From positions 744,001 through 808,000 of the forward strand of contig NZ_CP061287.1 in assembly GCF_018687275.1 (NCBI RefSeq): a DNA stretch of 64,000 bases. The letters run 5' to 3'. Numbering within the stretch: position 1 is the stretch's first letter; each line of letters starts with the position of its first letter. A model generated the notes under the pieces. The model saw only the letters and a program-made list of their open reading frames with translations, had not been told where the DNA came from and did not search any database. The translations under genes and the position numbers were made by a program. This stretch comes from Polynucleobacter sp. MWH-Aus1W21. GTDB lineage: Bacteria; Pseudomonadota; Gammaproteobacteria; Burkholderiales; Burkholderiaceae. Of the stretch, positions 33,345 to 43,281 are shown one piece after another.

Positions 33345-35171
33345 CTAAAAATGGGCTTTGATAGCGCCACGAAGGGCATTGCTAAGGATAATCTCATCTG
33401 CCATTGAAACATCATTAATAGTCAGGTTAGCTTCACGGGCATTCATCTTGGGGTCGGCAAGCAAGGCGGCACGCATGACTCCTGGCAGAAGACCTGCTGA
33501 GACTGGTGGGGTAAGCCATTCAGGACTACCTTTGGATTTAACAAAAATACTAGTTCTGCCGCCTTCTGTCACAAAGCCTTGCTCATTGCAAAAGAGGGCA
33601 TCAAAACCACCTAGCTTAGTTGCCTCTTGCCATGCTTGATCATAAAGACCTCGTTTGCTAACTTTGTGTCGCAGTAGCGCATCCCCTGAATGCATCGTTA
33701 CATCACCAGGCAGGATATCTTTAGCCCAGAATATTTTGACTGGTTCATTTGTCTGATGAATAACGGCGCTTGAAACAGAAAGCGCTCCATTGGCTGCGAG
33801 ATCTAGTCTTAATCGATGCGACACGTTTTTATCAAACGACGCACAAGCGTCCAGAACCAACTTTTCTGCAGTCACAGATTCAAAGGGAATTCGCAAAGCC
33901 AAAGCAGATGCTTGCATGCGCTCTAGGTGTGATCTCAATCTCTGTGGCTCACCGTGTATCACTGCAATAGTTTCGAACAAACCAGTAGCACTTGGCAGAT
34001 CCATTAGAAAGGCAGATTTAATATGACATTCTTGCCACTCTTGTTTGGCATCGGAGTCGTTGGTGATGCCAGCACCTACACCCAAAGTGAAAGTGGAAGC
34101 GTGAGATTGAGTATCCGCAGCAATTTCAACAGTCCGAATAGGTACACTAAAGGCAAAGTTGCCATTGGGATCAAGCCACCCTAAAGCGCCACAGTAGTAA
34201 CCGCGATCTTCGGATTCAAGTTCTTGAATAATCTCCATGCTGCGCTTCTTTGGAGCGCCAGTAACAGAGCCACACGGAAAAACAGCCTTAAAAATATCAA
34301 AGAGGCTGACATCGGGTTTAATTTGGCCTTGCACGGTAGATGTCATCTGCAAAACATCGCCATGTCTTGCTACCTCAAAAAGATTGGGTACCGTTACGGT
34401 ACCTGGCAAAGAGATACGACTGAGATCATTACGCAGTAAGTCAACGATCATCACATTCTCTGCTTGGTTCTTTGGATCGTCAGATAAAGCGCTGGCAACT
34501 GCAGATAATGCGCTAGCAGTGCCTTTCATTGGCATCGCTTTCAAAGTATCGCCATCACGCGCCACAAAAAGTTCTGGTGACTGTGATAGCAGAAATTTGC
34601 TTTCATGTTCTATGAATGCGCCAAATCGACCGGGTTGTCTATCCCGCAAGCGACCATACAAAGCTAAAGGAGCCCCATAAGTCTTGCCTTTAATCCGATA
34701 CGTGTGATTAATCTGGTAGCTATCACCGCTACGAATGTATTCCTGAATCGTGTCGATGTCTGCCGTAAAACGATCCTCAGATATCGATTCTTGAACATCG
34801 ATTACACCTGCACAACGTTGTGAGCCCTCAAGCAAAGCCAGCTTTTCTGAGATGCAGGTATCAACATCTTGTTTAGAGAGTTTTTTAAAGCTCGAGAAAG
34901 ACCAGGCCTCAATTAAATGGTGGGGATCATCGGTTAAAGATAGTCTTTGGGGTAGTTTATGTATTTGCCTACCCAATTCATAGGCAAAAGCAGCCACAAC
35001 ATATTCCCCTCTAGAGAGAGCAGAAGATATTTCAGTAAAGCATTGTTGTGTAGCTGCTAAATCAGCAGTCTGATCACCGCTTGGCAGAACGCGCCAGTAG
35101 TGGAGCGCGTTTTCATAAAGGCGACTGGTAGGTGAGGCCGCAGTACTTTGCGCGTCATCGAGCAAAATCAT
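33345..35171 (-). CDS. pabBC: Bifunctional aminodeoxychorismate synthase component I / aminodeoxychorismate lyase
   Basis: Makes p-aminobenzoate for folate. The N-terminal part (about 1-390) is a chorismate-binding PabB domain with SPELFVARDGDTLKAMPMKG, IVDLLRNDLSR and the signature GSVTGAPKKRSMEIIQ. The C-terminal part (about 395-608) is a PabC-type PLP fold IV lyase with LFETIAVIHGE, the likely PLP Lys in LRHKVSKRGLYDQA, and GGRTSIFVKSKG. Total 608 residues. A fused PabBC is known in several proteobacteria; the glutaminase PabA must be supplied elsewhere. It is 24 bases after the cyclophilin gene. Confidence 0.94.
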   Translation of the reverse strand: MILLDDAQSTAASPTSRLYENALHYWRVLPSGDQTADLAATQQCFTEISSALSRGEYVVAAFAYELGRQIHKLPQRLSLTDDPHHLIEAWSFSSFKKLSKQDVDTCISEKLALLEGSQRCAGVIDVQESISEDRFTADIDTIQEYIRSGDSYQINHTYRIKGKTYGAPLALYGRLRDRQPGRFGAFIEHESKFLLSQSPELFVARDGDTLKAMPMKGTASALSAVASALSDDPKNQAENVMIVDLLRNDLSRISLPGTVTVPNLFEVARHGDVLQMTSTVQGQIKPDVSLFDIFKAVFPCGSVTGAPKKRSMEIIQELESEDRGYYCGALGWLDPNGNFAFSVPIRTVEIAADTQSHASTFTLGVGAGITNDSDAKQEWQECHIKSAFLMDLPSATGLFETIAVIHGEPQRLRSHLERMQASALALRIPFESVTAEKLVLDACASFDKNVSHRLRLDLAANGALSVSSAVIHQTNEPVKIFWAKDILPGDVTMHSGDALLRHKVSKRGLYDQAWQEATKLGGFDALFCNEQGFVTEGGRTSIFVKSKGSPEWLTPPVSAGLLPGVMRAALLADPKMNAREANLTINDVSMADEIILSNALRGAIKAHF

Positions 35172-35195
35172 CGCGGCTGACCCAGTAAATTCAGA

Positions 35196-35771
35196 TTACT
35201 TCAGAATCGTGGCGGATTCGATGGTTACAGTCTTGCTTGGCACATCAGCCATTCTGCCCATACGTGGCGCTGGTGCAACCATAGTAGGTATCTTGCGAAT
35301 GGCATCAATCGTTTGTGTTCCCGAGATCACTTTGCCAAATACGGTATAGCCATTACCCATCGCATTGGGATAATCTAAGCCTGCATTGTCTTTCACATTA
35401 ATAAAAAACTGCGCAGTTGCAGAATCTGGATCAGATGTACGGGCCATCGCAATCGTATAGACATTATTTTTTAAACCGTTTTGCGCCTCAGAAACTACTG
35501 GAGCATTTGTTGGTTTTTGATTTAGGTCTGCTGTAAAGCCGCCGCCTTGAATCATGAAGCCATCAATCACGCGATGAAAGATAGTGCCGTTATAAAAACC
35601 ACTGTTTACATAATTTAAAAAGTTGGCAGTGGTCTTGGGCGCTTTAACGTCATCCAACTCCACTACGAAATTGCCCATATTCGTCTTAAATTCCACCTTC
35701 GGCCCTGCAAATACAGCTTGACTGGCAAAACAAGAAAGGGCAATAACGAGTGTGGCGAGTAGCTTGCGCAT
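35196..35771 (-). CDS. ppiA: Periplasmic peptidylprolyl isomerase (cyclophilin type)
   Basis: Folding catalyst of 191 residues. A Sec signal peptide (about 1-22, ending AVFA) directs it to the periplasm. Cyclophilin motifs: YNGTIFHRVIDGFMIQGGGF with the catalytic Arg, TIAMARTSDPDSATAQFFIN, and GYTVFGKVISG. The symbol ppiA follows the signal peptide; a cytoplasmic PpiB assignment would not fit. RBS GGAGTT precedes ATG. Confidence 0.92.
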   Translation of the reverse strand: MRKLLATLVIALSCFASQAVFAGPKVEFKTNMGNFVVELDDVKAPKTTANFLNYVNSGFYNGTIFHRVIDGFMIQGGGFTADLNQKPTNAPVVSEAQNGLKNNVYTIAMARTSDPDSATAQFFINVKDNAGLDYPNAMGNGYTVFGKVISGTQTIDAIRKIPTMVAPAPRMGRMADVPSKTVTIESATILK

Positions 35772-35853
35772 ATGAACTCCTTAAACAATATGAAAGTGAC
35801 TTAAATTGATTGTATTGCTCATTACTGCATGATGGGTGAATCAAGCTATATCG

Positions 35854-36480
35854 TCAGCTCAGGCCATTAGGCACATTGCCAGCATAGGCGTAAGAAGCCT
35901 CTTCAAACATGCCAGGCCTGGCAAGGTAATCCAAGACCCAGTCGATCGTATCGATTCCCCAAAAGCACTGTTGATTGACTATCAGAGCAGGCACCCCAAA
36001 AGCACCATCAGCTTTGGCCTGGTTGGTATTGGCAATGAGTTTTGCTTTTACCTCTGGATTTTCAGGTTTAGGAGTGTCAGCAGGTAAATCTAAGTATGTG
36101 CAAAATTCTGACCAAGATAGATTGGGATCTCTTCCTTCTACCCATACATAATCAAAGGCTCGCTCAACCATTGTCCAGTCAGCATTCTGCTCAACTAGAA
36201 GACGTTGCGCAGCAACTGTCATAAATGGATGATGTTCTGGAAAGCGAAATGGGATGCCCAGCTTCTCTGCTTGCCAAACGCAGAACTGATAGGTATGTGG
36301 ACGCTTGGCAGCAACTTCACCAGGTCCTTTGTTTTCCGTAGCACGCAAAAGTCCACCTAGCAAAATAGGAACAGGCTTGATATCTAGCTTGTCCTCAAGG
36401 CGTTGCCTTTGTTTGACATAAAGATAGGCAAATGGCGAAACAATGTCGTAATAAAAAGTAGCCGGAGTCTTTTTACCCAT
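35854..36480 (-). CDS. 2-hydroxychromene-2-carboxylate isomerase family (DsbA/GST-kappa fold)
   Basis: 208 residues. The N-terminus FYYDIVSPFAYLY matches the HCCA isomerase family, where a Ser replaces the first thioredoxin-fold Cys and glutathione is the cofactor. GAFGVPALIVNQQCFWGIDTI is the conserved cis-Pro region and active-site tail. True HCCA isomerases act in naphthalene degradation, but housekeeping homologues like this one, without aromatic degradation genes around it, have unknown substrates. It is six bases after rarA. Confidence 0.88.
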   Translation of the reverse strand: MGKKTPATFYYDIVSPFAYLYVKQRQRLEDKLDIKPVPILLGGLLRATENKGPGEVAAKRPHTYQFCVWQAEKLGIPFRFPEHHPFMTVAAQRLLVEQNADWTMVERAFDYVWVEGRDPNLSWSEFCTYLDLPADTPKPENPEVKAKLIANTNQAKADGAFGVPALIVNQQCFWGIDTIDWVLDYLARPGMFEEASYAYAGNVPNGLS

Positions 36481-36486
36481 ATCCCC

Positions 36487-37800
36487 TTACTTCTTCTTAT
36501 GCTCTTCATCGAGCTTTTCCAAGAAAGCCAATTTTTCCTTAATTTGAGCCTCCAAGCCACGTTCAACTGGCTCATACCAATGCGGCTCTTTCATACCCTC
36601 GGGTAAGTAGGATTCACCAGCAGCATAGCCATGAGGTTCATCGTGAGCATAGCGATATTCTTTGCCATGACCAAGTTCTTTCATTAACTTTGTTGGGGCA
36701 TTACGCAAATGATTGGGTACGCCTCTTGATTGATCTTGCGCCACAAAAGCTCGTGCCGCATTAAAAGCGTTGTAGCTGGCATTGCTCTTGGAAGCTACGG
36801 CTAGATAAACCACGGCTTGCCCAAGGGCTAGCTCACCTTCAGGTGAGCCCAGTCTCTCAAAGGTTTGCGCAGCATCATTTGCTAATTGCATCGCTCTTGG
36901 ATCTGCTAGGCCAATATCTTCCCAAGCCATACGGATAATGCGACGTGCTAGATATCGAGGATCTGCTCCACCATCGAGCATGCGACAAAACCAATACAGA
37001 GCAGCATCTGGGTTAGATCCACGCACAGATTTATGCAGGGCAGAGATTTGGTCATAAAAGTGATCGCCACCTTTATCGAAACGTCGTGCTTGAGCGCTTA
37101 GAGCATTTTCAATAAATTGTTGATCTACGTTCTCGAGTTCAGCATTCGGTGTGAGTGCTGCATTACGTACTTGCTCAACCAGATTCAGTAGACGCCTTGC
37201 ATCGCCATCGGCATTGGAGATAAGGGTATCAATAGCAGCAGATTCAAATTGCACATCAGGCATTGCGTGTTGACGCGCACGTTCAAAAAGTAATCTCAAC
37301 TCCTCTGGAGTGAGAGACTTCAATACGTACACCTGAGCTCGCGATAAGAGAGCTGAGTTCACTTCAAAAGAAGGGTTCTCGGTAGTGGCGCCTATAAAGG
37401 TAAATAAACCAGATTCCACGTGGGGTAGCAGGGCGTCTTGCTGGCTTTTATTAAAGCGATGGATCTCGTCCACAAACAAGATAGTTTGTTTACCGTACTG
37501 AGCCATGTTTTGTTGAGCTTGCTCAATAGATTCACGGATTTCTTTAACGCCTGCCAACACTGCAGAGATAGCTATGAACTCGCGATCAAATGCTTTTGCT
37601 GAAAGGCGTGCTAGCGTTGTCTTGCCAACACCAGGGGGACCCCACAAAATCATCGAGTGAGGCTTGCCTGACGCAAAAGCTAAGTTAAGTGGTTTACCGC
37701 TAGCTAATAAGTGGGTTTGCCCAATCACCTCTTCAATTGTCTTTGGACGCAGCGCTTCCGCTAAGGGAGGTGGCGGAGTGCTATCAAAAAGACTGCTCAT
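36487..37800 (-). CDS. rarA: Replication-associated recombination protein A (RarA/MgsA)
   Basis: AAA+ ATPase acting at stalled replication forks, 437 residues. Walker A is GPPGVGKT (54-61) and Walker [41 protein letters not shown] is sensor 1 and adjoining sequence. The C-terminal tetramerisation region contains [18 protein letters not shown] and [14 protein letters not shown]. It ends in a charged tail (EEHKKK). In some bacteria rarA follows lolA; here it follows a DUF3429 gene with only four bases between. Confidence 0.95.
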   Translation of the reverse strand: MSSLFDSTPPPPLAEALRPKTIEEVIGQTHLLASGKPLNLAFASGKPHSMILWGPPGVGKTTLARLSAKAFDREFIAISAVLAGVKEIRESIEQAQQNMAQYGKQTILFVDEIHRFNKSQQDALLPHVESGLFTFIGATTENPSFEVNSALLSRAQVYVLKSLTPEELRLLFERARQHAMPDVQFESAAIDTLISNADGDARRLLNLVEQVRNAALTPNAELENVDQQFIENALSAQARRFDKGGDHFYDQISALHKSVRGSNPDAALYWFCRMLDGGADPRYLARRIIRMAWEDIGLADPRAMQLANDAAQTFERLGSPEGELALGQAVVYLAVASKSNASYNAFNAARAFVAQDQSRGVPNHLRNAPTKLMKELGHGKEYRYAHDEPHGYAAGESYLPEGMKEPHWYEPVERGLEAQIKEKLAFLEKLDEEHKKK

Positions 37801-37804
37801 AGCA

Positions 37805-38284
37805 TCATGCTTGAATAAAAAGAATTACCAAAGCTGCCCAGGTTAAGCATGCGGCTGCAATATAGGTCAAGCGATTGCGCATCGTCATAAATGCAGAACG
37901 AGTGGCTTCATCAGAAAAATAATATTGATAGGTGTTCTGATCAATATTGCGCTGAATAATCAGTGTGGAAGCAAGTATGAGTAGACCCACGGGTATATAT
38001 ATATGCAGTGCTACCCAAGCAACTAGCGCTGGAATAACGCCCCAGATCCAGGCATTACGGTCTTCCCAGCGATCTCCAGCAGGTGCTTTACCCAATAGGT
38101 GCAAATTAGCACCCCAATGTAAGGCTCCCATAAATGAAGTGATTACAGCCCCATAACCAGCCAAGGATTCAGCGCTCAAGTAGTTTATTGGTGTGGGTGC
38201 TAATTGCACCATTAAAGCAAGTCCAATAAATGGAATAAGGCCGGCATAACCAAGTTTGCGTACTAGAGGTGGAATGGGGTTCAC
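37805..38284 (-). CDS. DUF3429-type inner-membrane protein
   Basis: Protein of 159 residues with about four to five hydrophobic helices. Conserved-looking elements are KLGYAGLIPFIGLALMV at the N-terminus and YGAVITSFMGALHWGANL in the middle, both typical of DUF3429. The function of this family is unknown. It lies between a 3-hydroxyacyl-CoA dehydrogenase gene (31 bases) and rarA (four bases). Confidence 0.8.
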   Translation of the reverse strand: MNPIPPLVRKLGYAGLIPFIGLALMVQLAPTPINYLSAESLAGYGAVITSFMGALHWGANLHLLGKAPAGDRWEDRNAWIWGVIPALVAWVALHIYIPVGLLILASTLIIQRNIDQNTYQYYFSDEATRSAFMTMRNRLTYIAAACLTWAALVILFIQA

Positions 38285-38315
38285 GATGAGATGGTTTCGT
38301 TATTTAAGTAAAAAA

Positions 38316-39170
38316 TTATTTATCGTAGGTATAAACGCCGCGACCTGTTTTGCGACCGAGATATCCAGCTGCAACCATTTCACGAAGCAGTGGGCAAGGT
38401 CGATATTTAGAGTCGCTGAAGTTTTCAAAATAGACTTCCATTACTGCTAAGCAGGTATCCAAACCAATCAGATCTGCTAATGCCAGGGGACCAATCGGTT
38501 GGTTGCAACCTAACTTCATGCCAGCATCAATATCTTCTGGACTAGCAAGTCCTTCAGACAAAACAAAGAAGGCCTCGTTAATCATGGGTAGCAAAATGCG
38601 ATTTACTACAAAGCCAGGAGAATTTTTAACGGTGATTGGCTCTTTGCCAACGCGCTTGGCCATATCAATAATGGCGGCATGAGTTGCATCGCTAGTCTGT
38701 AAGCCGCGAATCACCTCCACCAGAGCCATCAAGGGTGGTGGGTTAAAAAAGTGCATACCAATAAAGCGCGCAGGATTGGAGTCAAGGGCTGCTAGCTTAG
38801 TGATAGACAGAGAGGATGTGTTGGTGGCAATGATGGTGTCTTTGCTGACAATCTCATCTACTTGCTTGAGAATTTTTTCCTTGACCGCTTGATTTTCTGT
38901 GGCAGCTTCAATGACTAAACCCAGACCTTTGAGGTCGTTATATGAAGTGCTACCCTTAATGCGCTTGAGTGCTGCATCTTTTGCTTCAATCGTTAAGGTT
39001 TCTTTTTTAACAAGGCGATCTAAGCTCTTGCTTATTTGTTCGAGGCCACGTTGAACTGCTGCATCGTTAATATCAACCATGACAATATCTAAGCCGGCAA
39101 CTGCGCATACTTGAGCAATACCATTTCCCATGGTGCCTGCACCGATTACACCGACTGACTGAATACTCAT
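38316..39170 (-). CDS. 3-hydroxybutyryl-CoA dehydrogenase family protein
   Basis: NAD(P)-dependent dehydrogenase interconverting acetoacetyl-CoA and 3-hydroxyacyl-CoA, 284 residues. Rossmann motif GVIGAGTMGNGIAQVCA (from residue 6), VIEAATENQAVKEKI, the catalytic-His segment GMHFFNPPPLMALVEVI and KNSPGFVVNRILLPMINEA are clear. The C-terminal domain contains GCNQPIGPLALADLIGLD. I start at ATG 39170, with GAGGAA upstream; a frame open further upstream lies inside the GST gene. The stereochemistry (S) is that of the HBD family. It may serve butyrate/PHA-linked or fatty-acid metabolism. Confidence 0.93.
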   Translation of the reverse strand: MSIQSVGVIGAGTMGNGIAQVCAVAGLDIVMVDINDAAVQRGLEQISKSLDRLVKKETLTIEAKDAALKRIKGSTSYNDLKGLGLVIEAATENQAVKEKILKQVDEIVSKDTIIATNTSSLSITKLAALDSNPARFIGMHFFNPPPLMALVEVIRGLQTSDATHAAIIDMAKRVGKEPITVKNSPGFVVNRILLPMINEAFFVLSEGLASPEDIDAGMKLGCNQPIGPLALADLIGLDTCLAVMEVYFENFSDSKYRPCPLLREMVAAGYLGRKTGRGVYTYDK

Positions 39171-39171
39171 C

Positions 39172-39900
39172 TTATTTCCTCTTTTGATACTGTGTTGAAC
39201 CAAACAATTGCTCTCTAGCCTTGGCATCGTGCAAAGGTTTGCGTAATGCCGTTAATACTTCGCAACCACGCTTAACTGCTGGTCGCGCACCAATCTTTTC
39301 AAACCAACGCTTGAAATGCGGGTACTCATTGATCTCAATGCCTTGATTCTTCCAGTTACGAGTCCATGGATAAATCGCAATATCGGCAATCGAATAGGAT
39401 TTTCCTGCCACATAGGGATTATCTTTCAGTTGGCTATCCAACACCCCGTAGATTCGCTTAGCTTCATTGGTATAGCGATTGATCGCGTATTCAATTTTCT
39501 CAGGTGCATACAGGCGGAAGTGGTGGTTTTGCCCAAGCATAGGGCCAAGACCCCCCATTTGGAACATTAGCCATTGCAGTACTTCATACTTTCCACGGGT
39601 ATCTTGAGGCAAGAATTTGCCAGTCTTGCCCGCTAAGTAGAGAAGAATCGCGCCCGACTCAAAAAGGCTAATGGGTTTGCCGTCCGGCCCATTGGGATCT
39701 ACTATTGCTGGAATCTTATTGTTGGGGCTGATATTTAAAAACTCAGGGGCAAATTGATCTCCTGCGCCAATATCAATGGGGTGAGCGATCCAATCCTTGT
39801 CTAATCGAAAGCCGCATTCTTCCAGCATGATGTGTACTTTGTGGCCATTTGGTGTGGGCCAGCTGTATACATCAATTACGGTAGATTTTTTATTTGCCAT
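39172..39900 (-). CDS. Glutathione S-transferase family protein (YfcG/YghU-like)
   Basis: 242 residues. The N-terminal thioredoxin-like domain starts VYSWPTPNGHKVHIMLEECG, a pattern of the nu-class disulfide-bond reductases YfcG/YghU. ISPNNKIPAIVDP gives the cis-Pro, and LFESGAILLYLAGKTGKFLP contains the glutathione-binding Glu-Ser. The helical C-terminal domain includes MFQMGGLGPMLGQNHHF. ATG 39900 has an AGAGGACACC ribosome site; the open frame upstream overlaps the aminotransferase. It is coupled tightly with the following dehydrogenase gene. Confidence 0.9.
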   Translation of the reverse strand: MANKKSTVIDVYSWPTPNGHKVHIMLEECGFRLDKDWIAHPIDIGAGDQFAPEFLNISPNNKIPAIVDPNGPDGKPISLFESGAILLYLAGKTGKFLPQDTRGKYEVLQWLMFQMGGLGPMLGQNHHFRLYAPEKIEYAINRYTNEAKRIYGVLDSQLKDNPYVAGKSYSIADIAIYPWTRNWKNQGIEINEYPHFKRWFEKIGARPAVKRGCEVLTALRKPLHDAKAREQLFGSTQYQKRK

Positions 39901-39908
39901 GGTGTCCT

Positions 39909-41105
39909 CTAGATATTTTCTAAACGCTGTAAGGCGCTTGTCAGTGTTTGATCCTGTTTCGCAAAACAAAAACGAATGACGCCAGATTCAGTTGCTTGCT
40001 CATAGAAAGCAGAGACTGGTATAGCCGCCACCCCAATTTCAGTTGTGAGCCATTTGCAAAAGTCAGCCTCATTGAATTTTGCCTGGGGAATACCTAATGC
40101 TGAGTAGTCAACACACTGAAAATAAGTGCCTGGAGTAGGGAGTAATTTAAATTTCGTCTTGCATAAGCCCACCCTAAAAAAATCACGCTTAGCTTGATAA
40201 AAGGCGGGGAGATTTAAATAATGTTCAGCATCTGCAAGATATGTTGCTAGGCCAAATTGCATCGGTGTGTTCACGGTGAATACATTGAACTGATGGACCT
40301 TGCGAAACTCTTTTGTTAATGCCGGTGGTGCAGCCACATAGCCTACTTTCCAGCCAGTGACATGATAGGTCTTGCCAAAGCTAGAGATCAGAAAGCTCCT
40401 GGCCGCAAGCTCGGCATGGGATGCAACACTGTGGTGCTGCGCTCCGTCATAGACCATATGCTCGTAGACTTCGTCACTCAAAATCAATACGGAAGTATTG
40501 CGAACTAAGTTCGCGAGACTATCTAGGTCAGCCTTGCTCCAAACCATCCCAGTGGGGTTATGTGGAGTATTAATCATGATTAAACGGGTTTTGGAGTTGA
40601 TTGCCTTGGCTAATGCATCCCATGGAATTTCATAGGAGGCAACTTGCCCATACTCATCACGAATCACCTCTAAGGAAATGGCAATGGTTTTGCCACCCGC
40701 TAATTCGATGGATGGGCGATAGCTGTCATACGCCGGTTCAATGATGATGACTTCATCGCCTGGACTAACGCAAGCGAGTATGGCTGTCAGAATGCCTTGT
40801 GTACCACCCGCGGTTATGGTGATTTCAGTATCGGCATCATAGTGGTGACCGTAAAGGTTTTGTATCTTCTGGCTAATGCCATTACGTAGCTCCGCAATAC
40901 CAGTCATTGGTGGATATTGATTGCGGTCAGCCAGCATGGCTTCATTTACTTCGGCAATCAGTTTTCTATCGCAGGGAAAGTCTGGAAAACCTTGGCCCAA
41001 ATTAATGGCTTTGTGCTCAGCAGCTAAAGCTGACATCACCGTAAAGATCGTGGTCCCCACCTTTGGCAGGCTACTTGGAAAAGAGGGGGTCTTTAGCGGG
41101 TTCAT
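39909..41105 (-). CDS. PLP-dependent aminotransferase class I (YbdL/KAT-like)
   Basis: 398 residues. Fold-type I PLP enzyme with LGQGFPDFPCD near the N-terminus, GGTQGILTAILACVSPGDEV, the Asn-binding INTPHNPTGMVW, ILSDEVYEHMVYDG and the PLP-lysine segment SFGKTYHVTGWKVGYV. C-terminal GVIRFCFAKQDQTL holds the carboxylate-binding Arg. The pattern is closest to methionine/2-oxoglutarate (YbdL) and kynurenine aminotransferase III groups. It is the first gene of the long minus-strand series and is divergent from yaaA. Confidence 0.92.
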   Translation of the reverse strand: MNPLKTPSFPSSLPKVGTTIFTVMSALAAEHKAINLGQGFPDFPCDRKLIAEVNEAMLADRNQYPPMTGIAELRNGISQKIQNLYGHHYDADTEITITAGGTQGILTAILACVSPGDEVIIIEPAYDSYRPSIELAGGKTIAISLEVIRDEYGQVASYEIPWDALAKAINSKTRLIMINTPHNPTGMVWSKADLDSLANLVRNTSVLILSDEVYEHMVYDGAQHHSVASHAELAARSFLISSFGKTYHVTGWKVGYVAAPPALTKEFRKVHQFNVFTVNTPMQFGLATYLADAEHYLNLPAFYQAKRDFFRVGLCKTKFKLLPTPGTYFQCVDYSALGIPQAKFNEADFCKWLTTEIGVAAIPVSAFYEQATESGVIRFCFAKQDQTLTSALQRLENI

Positions 41106-41190
41106 GGAGGCGAAGAGTGATGGCCGGTCGTTTAGAGCGGATATGGCCGGTAGTCGCTAGAATGGTAAAAATACATAATCAAATTGTGCC

Positions 41191-41967
41191 ATGCTGATCG
41201 TCCTTTCACCTGCTAAATCCCTGAATTACAAGACCCCAGCCAAGGTCAAGGCGCCAACTTTGCCTGAGTTTGTCTCTGAATCGGCCAAGCTAATTGCTGA
41301 TCTGAAGAAGTTAGCGCCGCAAGACGTCGCCAAGCTCATGGGCTTATCCGATCAATTGGCCACTTTGAATGTGGGTCGCTATCGGGATTGGTCCAAGAAA
41401 TTCACCGAAGAAAACAGCAAGCCGGCGATCTACGCTTTTGATGGCGATGTTTATGACGGTTTTGATGTCAAAACCTTGGATGCCAAATCCGTTCAATTTG
41501 CTCAAGACCATATGCGTATTTTGTCTGGCCTTTATGGTGCATTGAAGCCTCTTGATCTAATGCAGCCATATCGCCTAGAGATGGGCACTTCATTTAAGAA
41601 TGCCAGGGGCAAGGATCTTTATGCCTTTTGGGGCAGCAGAGTGACCGATTCCATTAAAAAAGTCTTGGAAAAACAAAAGAAGCCCGTACTACTGAATTTA
41701 GCTTCGGAAGAATATTTCAAAGTACTGCAGCCAAAGGAATTAGATTGCCCAGTTATTGCGCCTGTATTTCAGGATGCTAAGGACGGCAAGTACAAGATCA
41801 TTTCTTTTTATGCCAAGCGTGCTCGCGGCCTAATGGCGCGCTACGTTGTTGAAAATCGCATTACTGATCCAGCGGATTTAAAAGGCTTTAATTTAGATGG
41901 CTACAAATATTGTGCAGCAGAATCTAAAGCCGACAAGCCTGTATTTAGAAGGGCAGAAAGAAAATAA
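41191..41967 (+). CDS. yaaA: Peroxide stress protein YaaA (DUF328 family)
   Basis: 258 residues. YaaA lowers intracellular iron during peroxide stress in E. coli and has a DNA-binding fold. Signature stretches: [13 protein letters not shown] at the N-terminus, [50 protein letters not shown] and [13 protein letters not shown]. Its stop shares a base with the next ATG (TAATG), so the DUF2863 gene is coupled to it. An OxyR site could not be recognised upstream. Confidence 0.95.
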   Translation: MLIVLSPAKSLNYKTPAKVKAPTLPEFVSESAKLIADLKKLAPQDVAKLMGLSDQLATLNVGRYRDWSKKFTEENSKPAIYAFDGDVYDGFDVKTLDAKSVQFAQDHMRILSGLYGALKPLDLMQPYRLEMGTSFKNARGKDLYAFWGSRVTDSIKKVLEKQKKPVLLNLASEEYFKVLQPKELDCPVIAPVFQDAKDGKYKIISFYAKRARGLMARYVVENRITDPADLKGFNLDGYKYCAAESKADKPVFRRAERK

Positions 41968-43178
41968 TGGCTGTACATCGCACCAAAGCATCGCAACGTA
42001 ATTCTCCTGAGGTGGAGAAGTTAGTGGCTGACGCTATTTCTTTGGCTGCTTCTGGAAGTCAAGTTGAAGACCGTTTTTGGGAAGAGCGTTTGAATGTGCG
42101 ATTGATGCGTCTGCTCAAAAGCCAAAATCAAAATGTGATTGATGCTGCGCTAGATCAAACCTTCCGTATTAATACAGTGGCTTTTGAGGTACTCGCTGAT
42201 ATTGCAGTAACCTTAGCCGAATCCTTAAGGATTGAACATGAGGGGCAAGATTGGGACGTGTTGCTTTTGGCAATGCCTATCGTTGCTCATACACGCTATC
42301 AAATACCTTCAGGCCCGTTACCTGCTGCCATCATTGAATCAACTGCACAGGCCTTGCATAGCGCCATTGCCTCAACAGATACGCGTCTAGCCATTGTTCC
42401 CTGGCTATATAGCATTGATCAAATGCCTCACTCGCATTGTCAAACTCGCATCCTGACTGAGTCCTTAGCAAGTGCGGCTATTTCTGGAAAAGACGTCAAG
42501 CTTGAGTTGCGTGATATGTCGGAAACAATCGCCGTTTTAGCTGACCCACGTTTTATCATTGCTGCGCTAAGCGCCCCCGCTGGCTCACCAATTTTCCGTT
42601 GGCAGGCTGAGCCACCAGCGCGCCAAGAGCGCGGCGTGAGTTTAATTGGTTGGCAAAACGCAATGCAAGAACCGATTGCCTCTTTATTGCCTGGTTGTGA
42701 GTTTGAGCTTCTACTTCCAGAGGCGTATTTCACAAACTGTCGCTTGGCTGATAAGCATGTGCGCCCATTAAGTATTCGTGCAGCAGTGAACTTTCTTGGG
42801 AGTACGCTAGGCATTCTTCCCGCCGGTCTTTCATGTGTTGTTGGTGCGTTTGGCGAAGAGCAGGCTGATGAATACCGAATTTCTTTCAGTGCAAAAGGCT
42901 CCTCGGAAGTCATGTACGGCGTGATCTGGCCACTCTATGATCGTGAGAGCGTAGCAAGTGATGCTTTAAATGATTTATCAGATGACGAGAGTCCGATCAA
43001 GAAGATTTGCGATGCCTTACATGACGCTGGAGTGGAAGATGTCTTCCGTCATGCCATGTTATTTGATCCTGAGCTCTGTGATGACTGCGGCGCACCTTTA
43101 TTTCCTGATCGTTCTGGTGAAGCAGTGCATGCCGAAATGCCCGATGATGCACCTTCACAGCAGCCCTTATTCCACTAG
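41967..43178 (+). CDS. DUF2863 family protein
   Basis: 403-residue soluble protein found mainly in betaproteobacteria, function unknown. The N-terminal half looks helical (VADAISLAASGSQVEDRFWE). A C-terminal CDDCGAPLFPD segment could bind metal with other residues. No catalytic motif or signal peptide is recognisable. Translation is probably coupled to yaaA through the TAATG overlap, which hints at a stress-related context but proves nothing. Confidence 0.8.
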   Translation: MAVHRTKASQRNSPEVEKLVADAISLAASGSQVEDRFWEERLNVRLMRLLKSQNQNVIDAALDQTFRINTVAFEVLADIAVTLAESLRIEHEGQDWDVLLLAMPIVAHTRYQIPSGPLPAAIIESTAQALHSAIASTDTRLAIVPWLYSIDQMPHSHCQTRILTESLASAAISGKDVKLELRDMSETIAVLADPRFIIAALSAPAGSPIFRWQAEPPARQERGVSLIGWQNAMQEPIASLLPGCEFELLLPEAYFTNCRLADKHVRPLSIRAAVNFLGSTLGILPAGLSCVVGAFGEEQADEYRISFSAKGSSEVMYGVIWPLYDRESVASDALNDLSDDESPIKKICDALHDAGVEDVFRHAMLFDPELCDDCGAPLFPDRSGEAVHAEMPDDAPSQQPLFH

Positions 43179-43231
43179 AGCTAAAGAAGAATTTTGAATC
43201 AATGCGATGTAAAAGCTGAATGATTGATCAA

Positions 43232-43262
43232 TAAAAAAGCCGAGGAATCCTCGGCTTTTTTA
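43232..43262. terminator. Bidirectional rho-independent terminator
   Basis: AAAAAAGCCGAGG-AAT-CCTCGGCTTTTTT is a near-perfect hairpin with A and T flanks, placed between the convergent DUF2863 gene and the small secreted-protein gene downstream of mdh. Confidence 0.9.
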
Positions 43263-43281
43263 TTTAATGCAATATGAGAAA

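Noticed and set aside
33345..35171. pabB and pabC as two genes with a frameshift between them
   Set aside because: The reading frame is continuous through a linker, and fused PabBC proteins are a known architecture.
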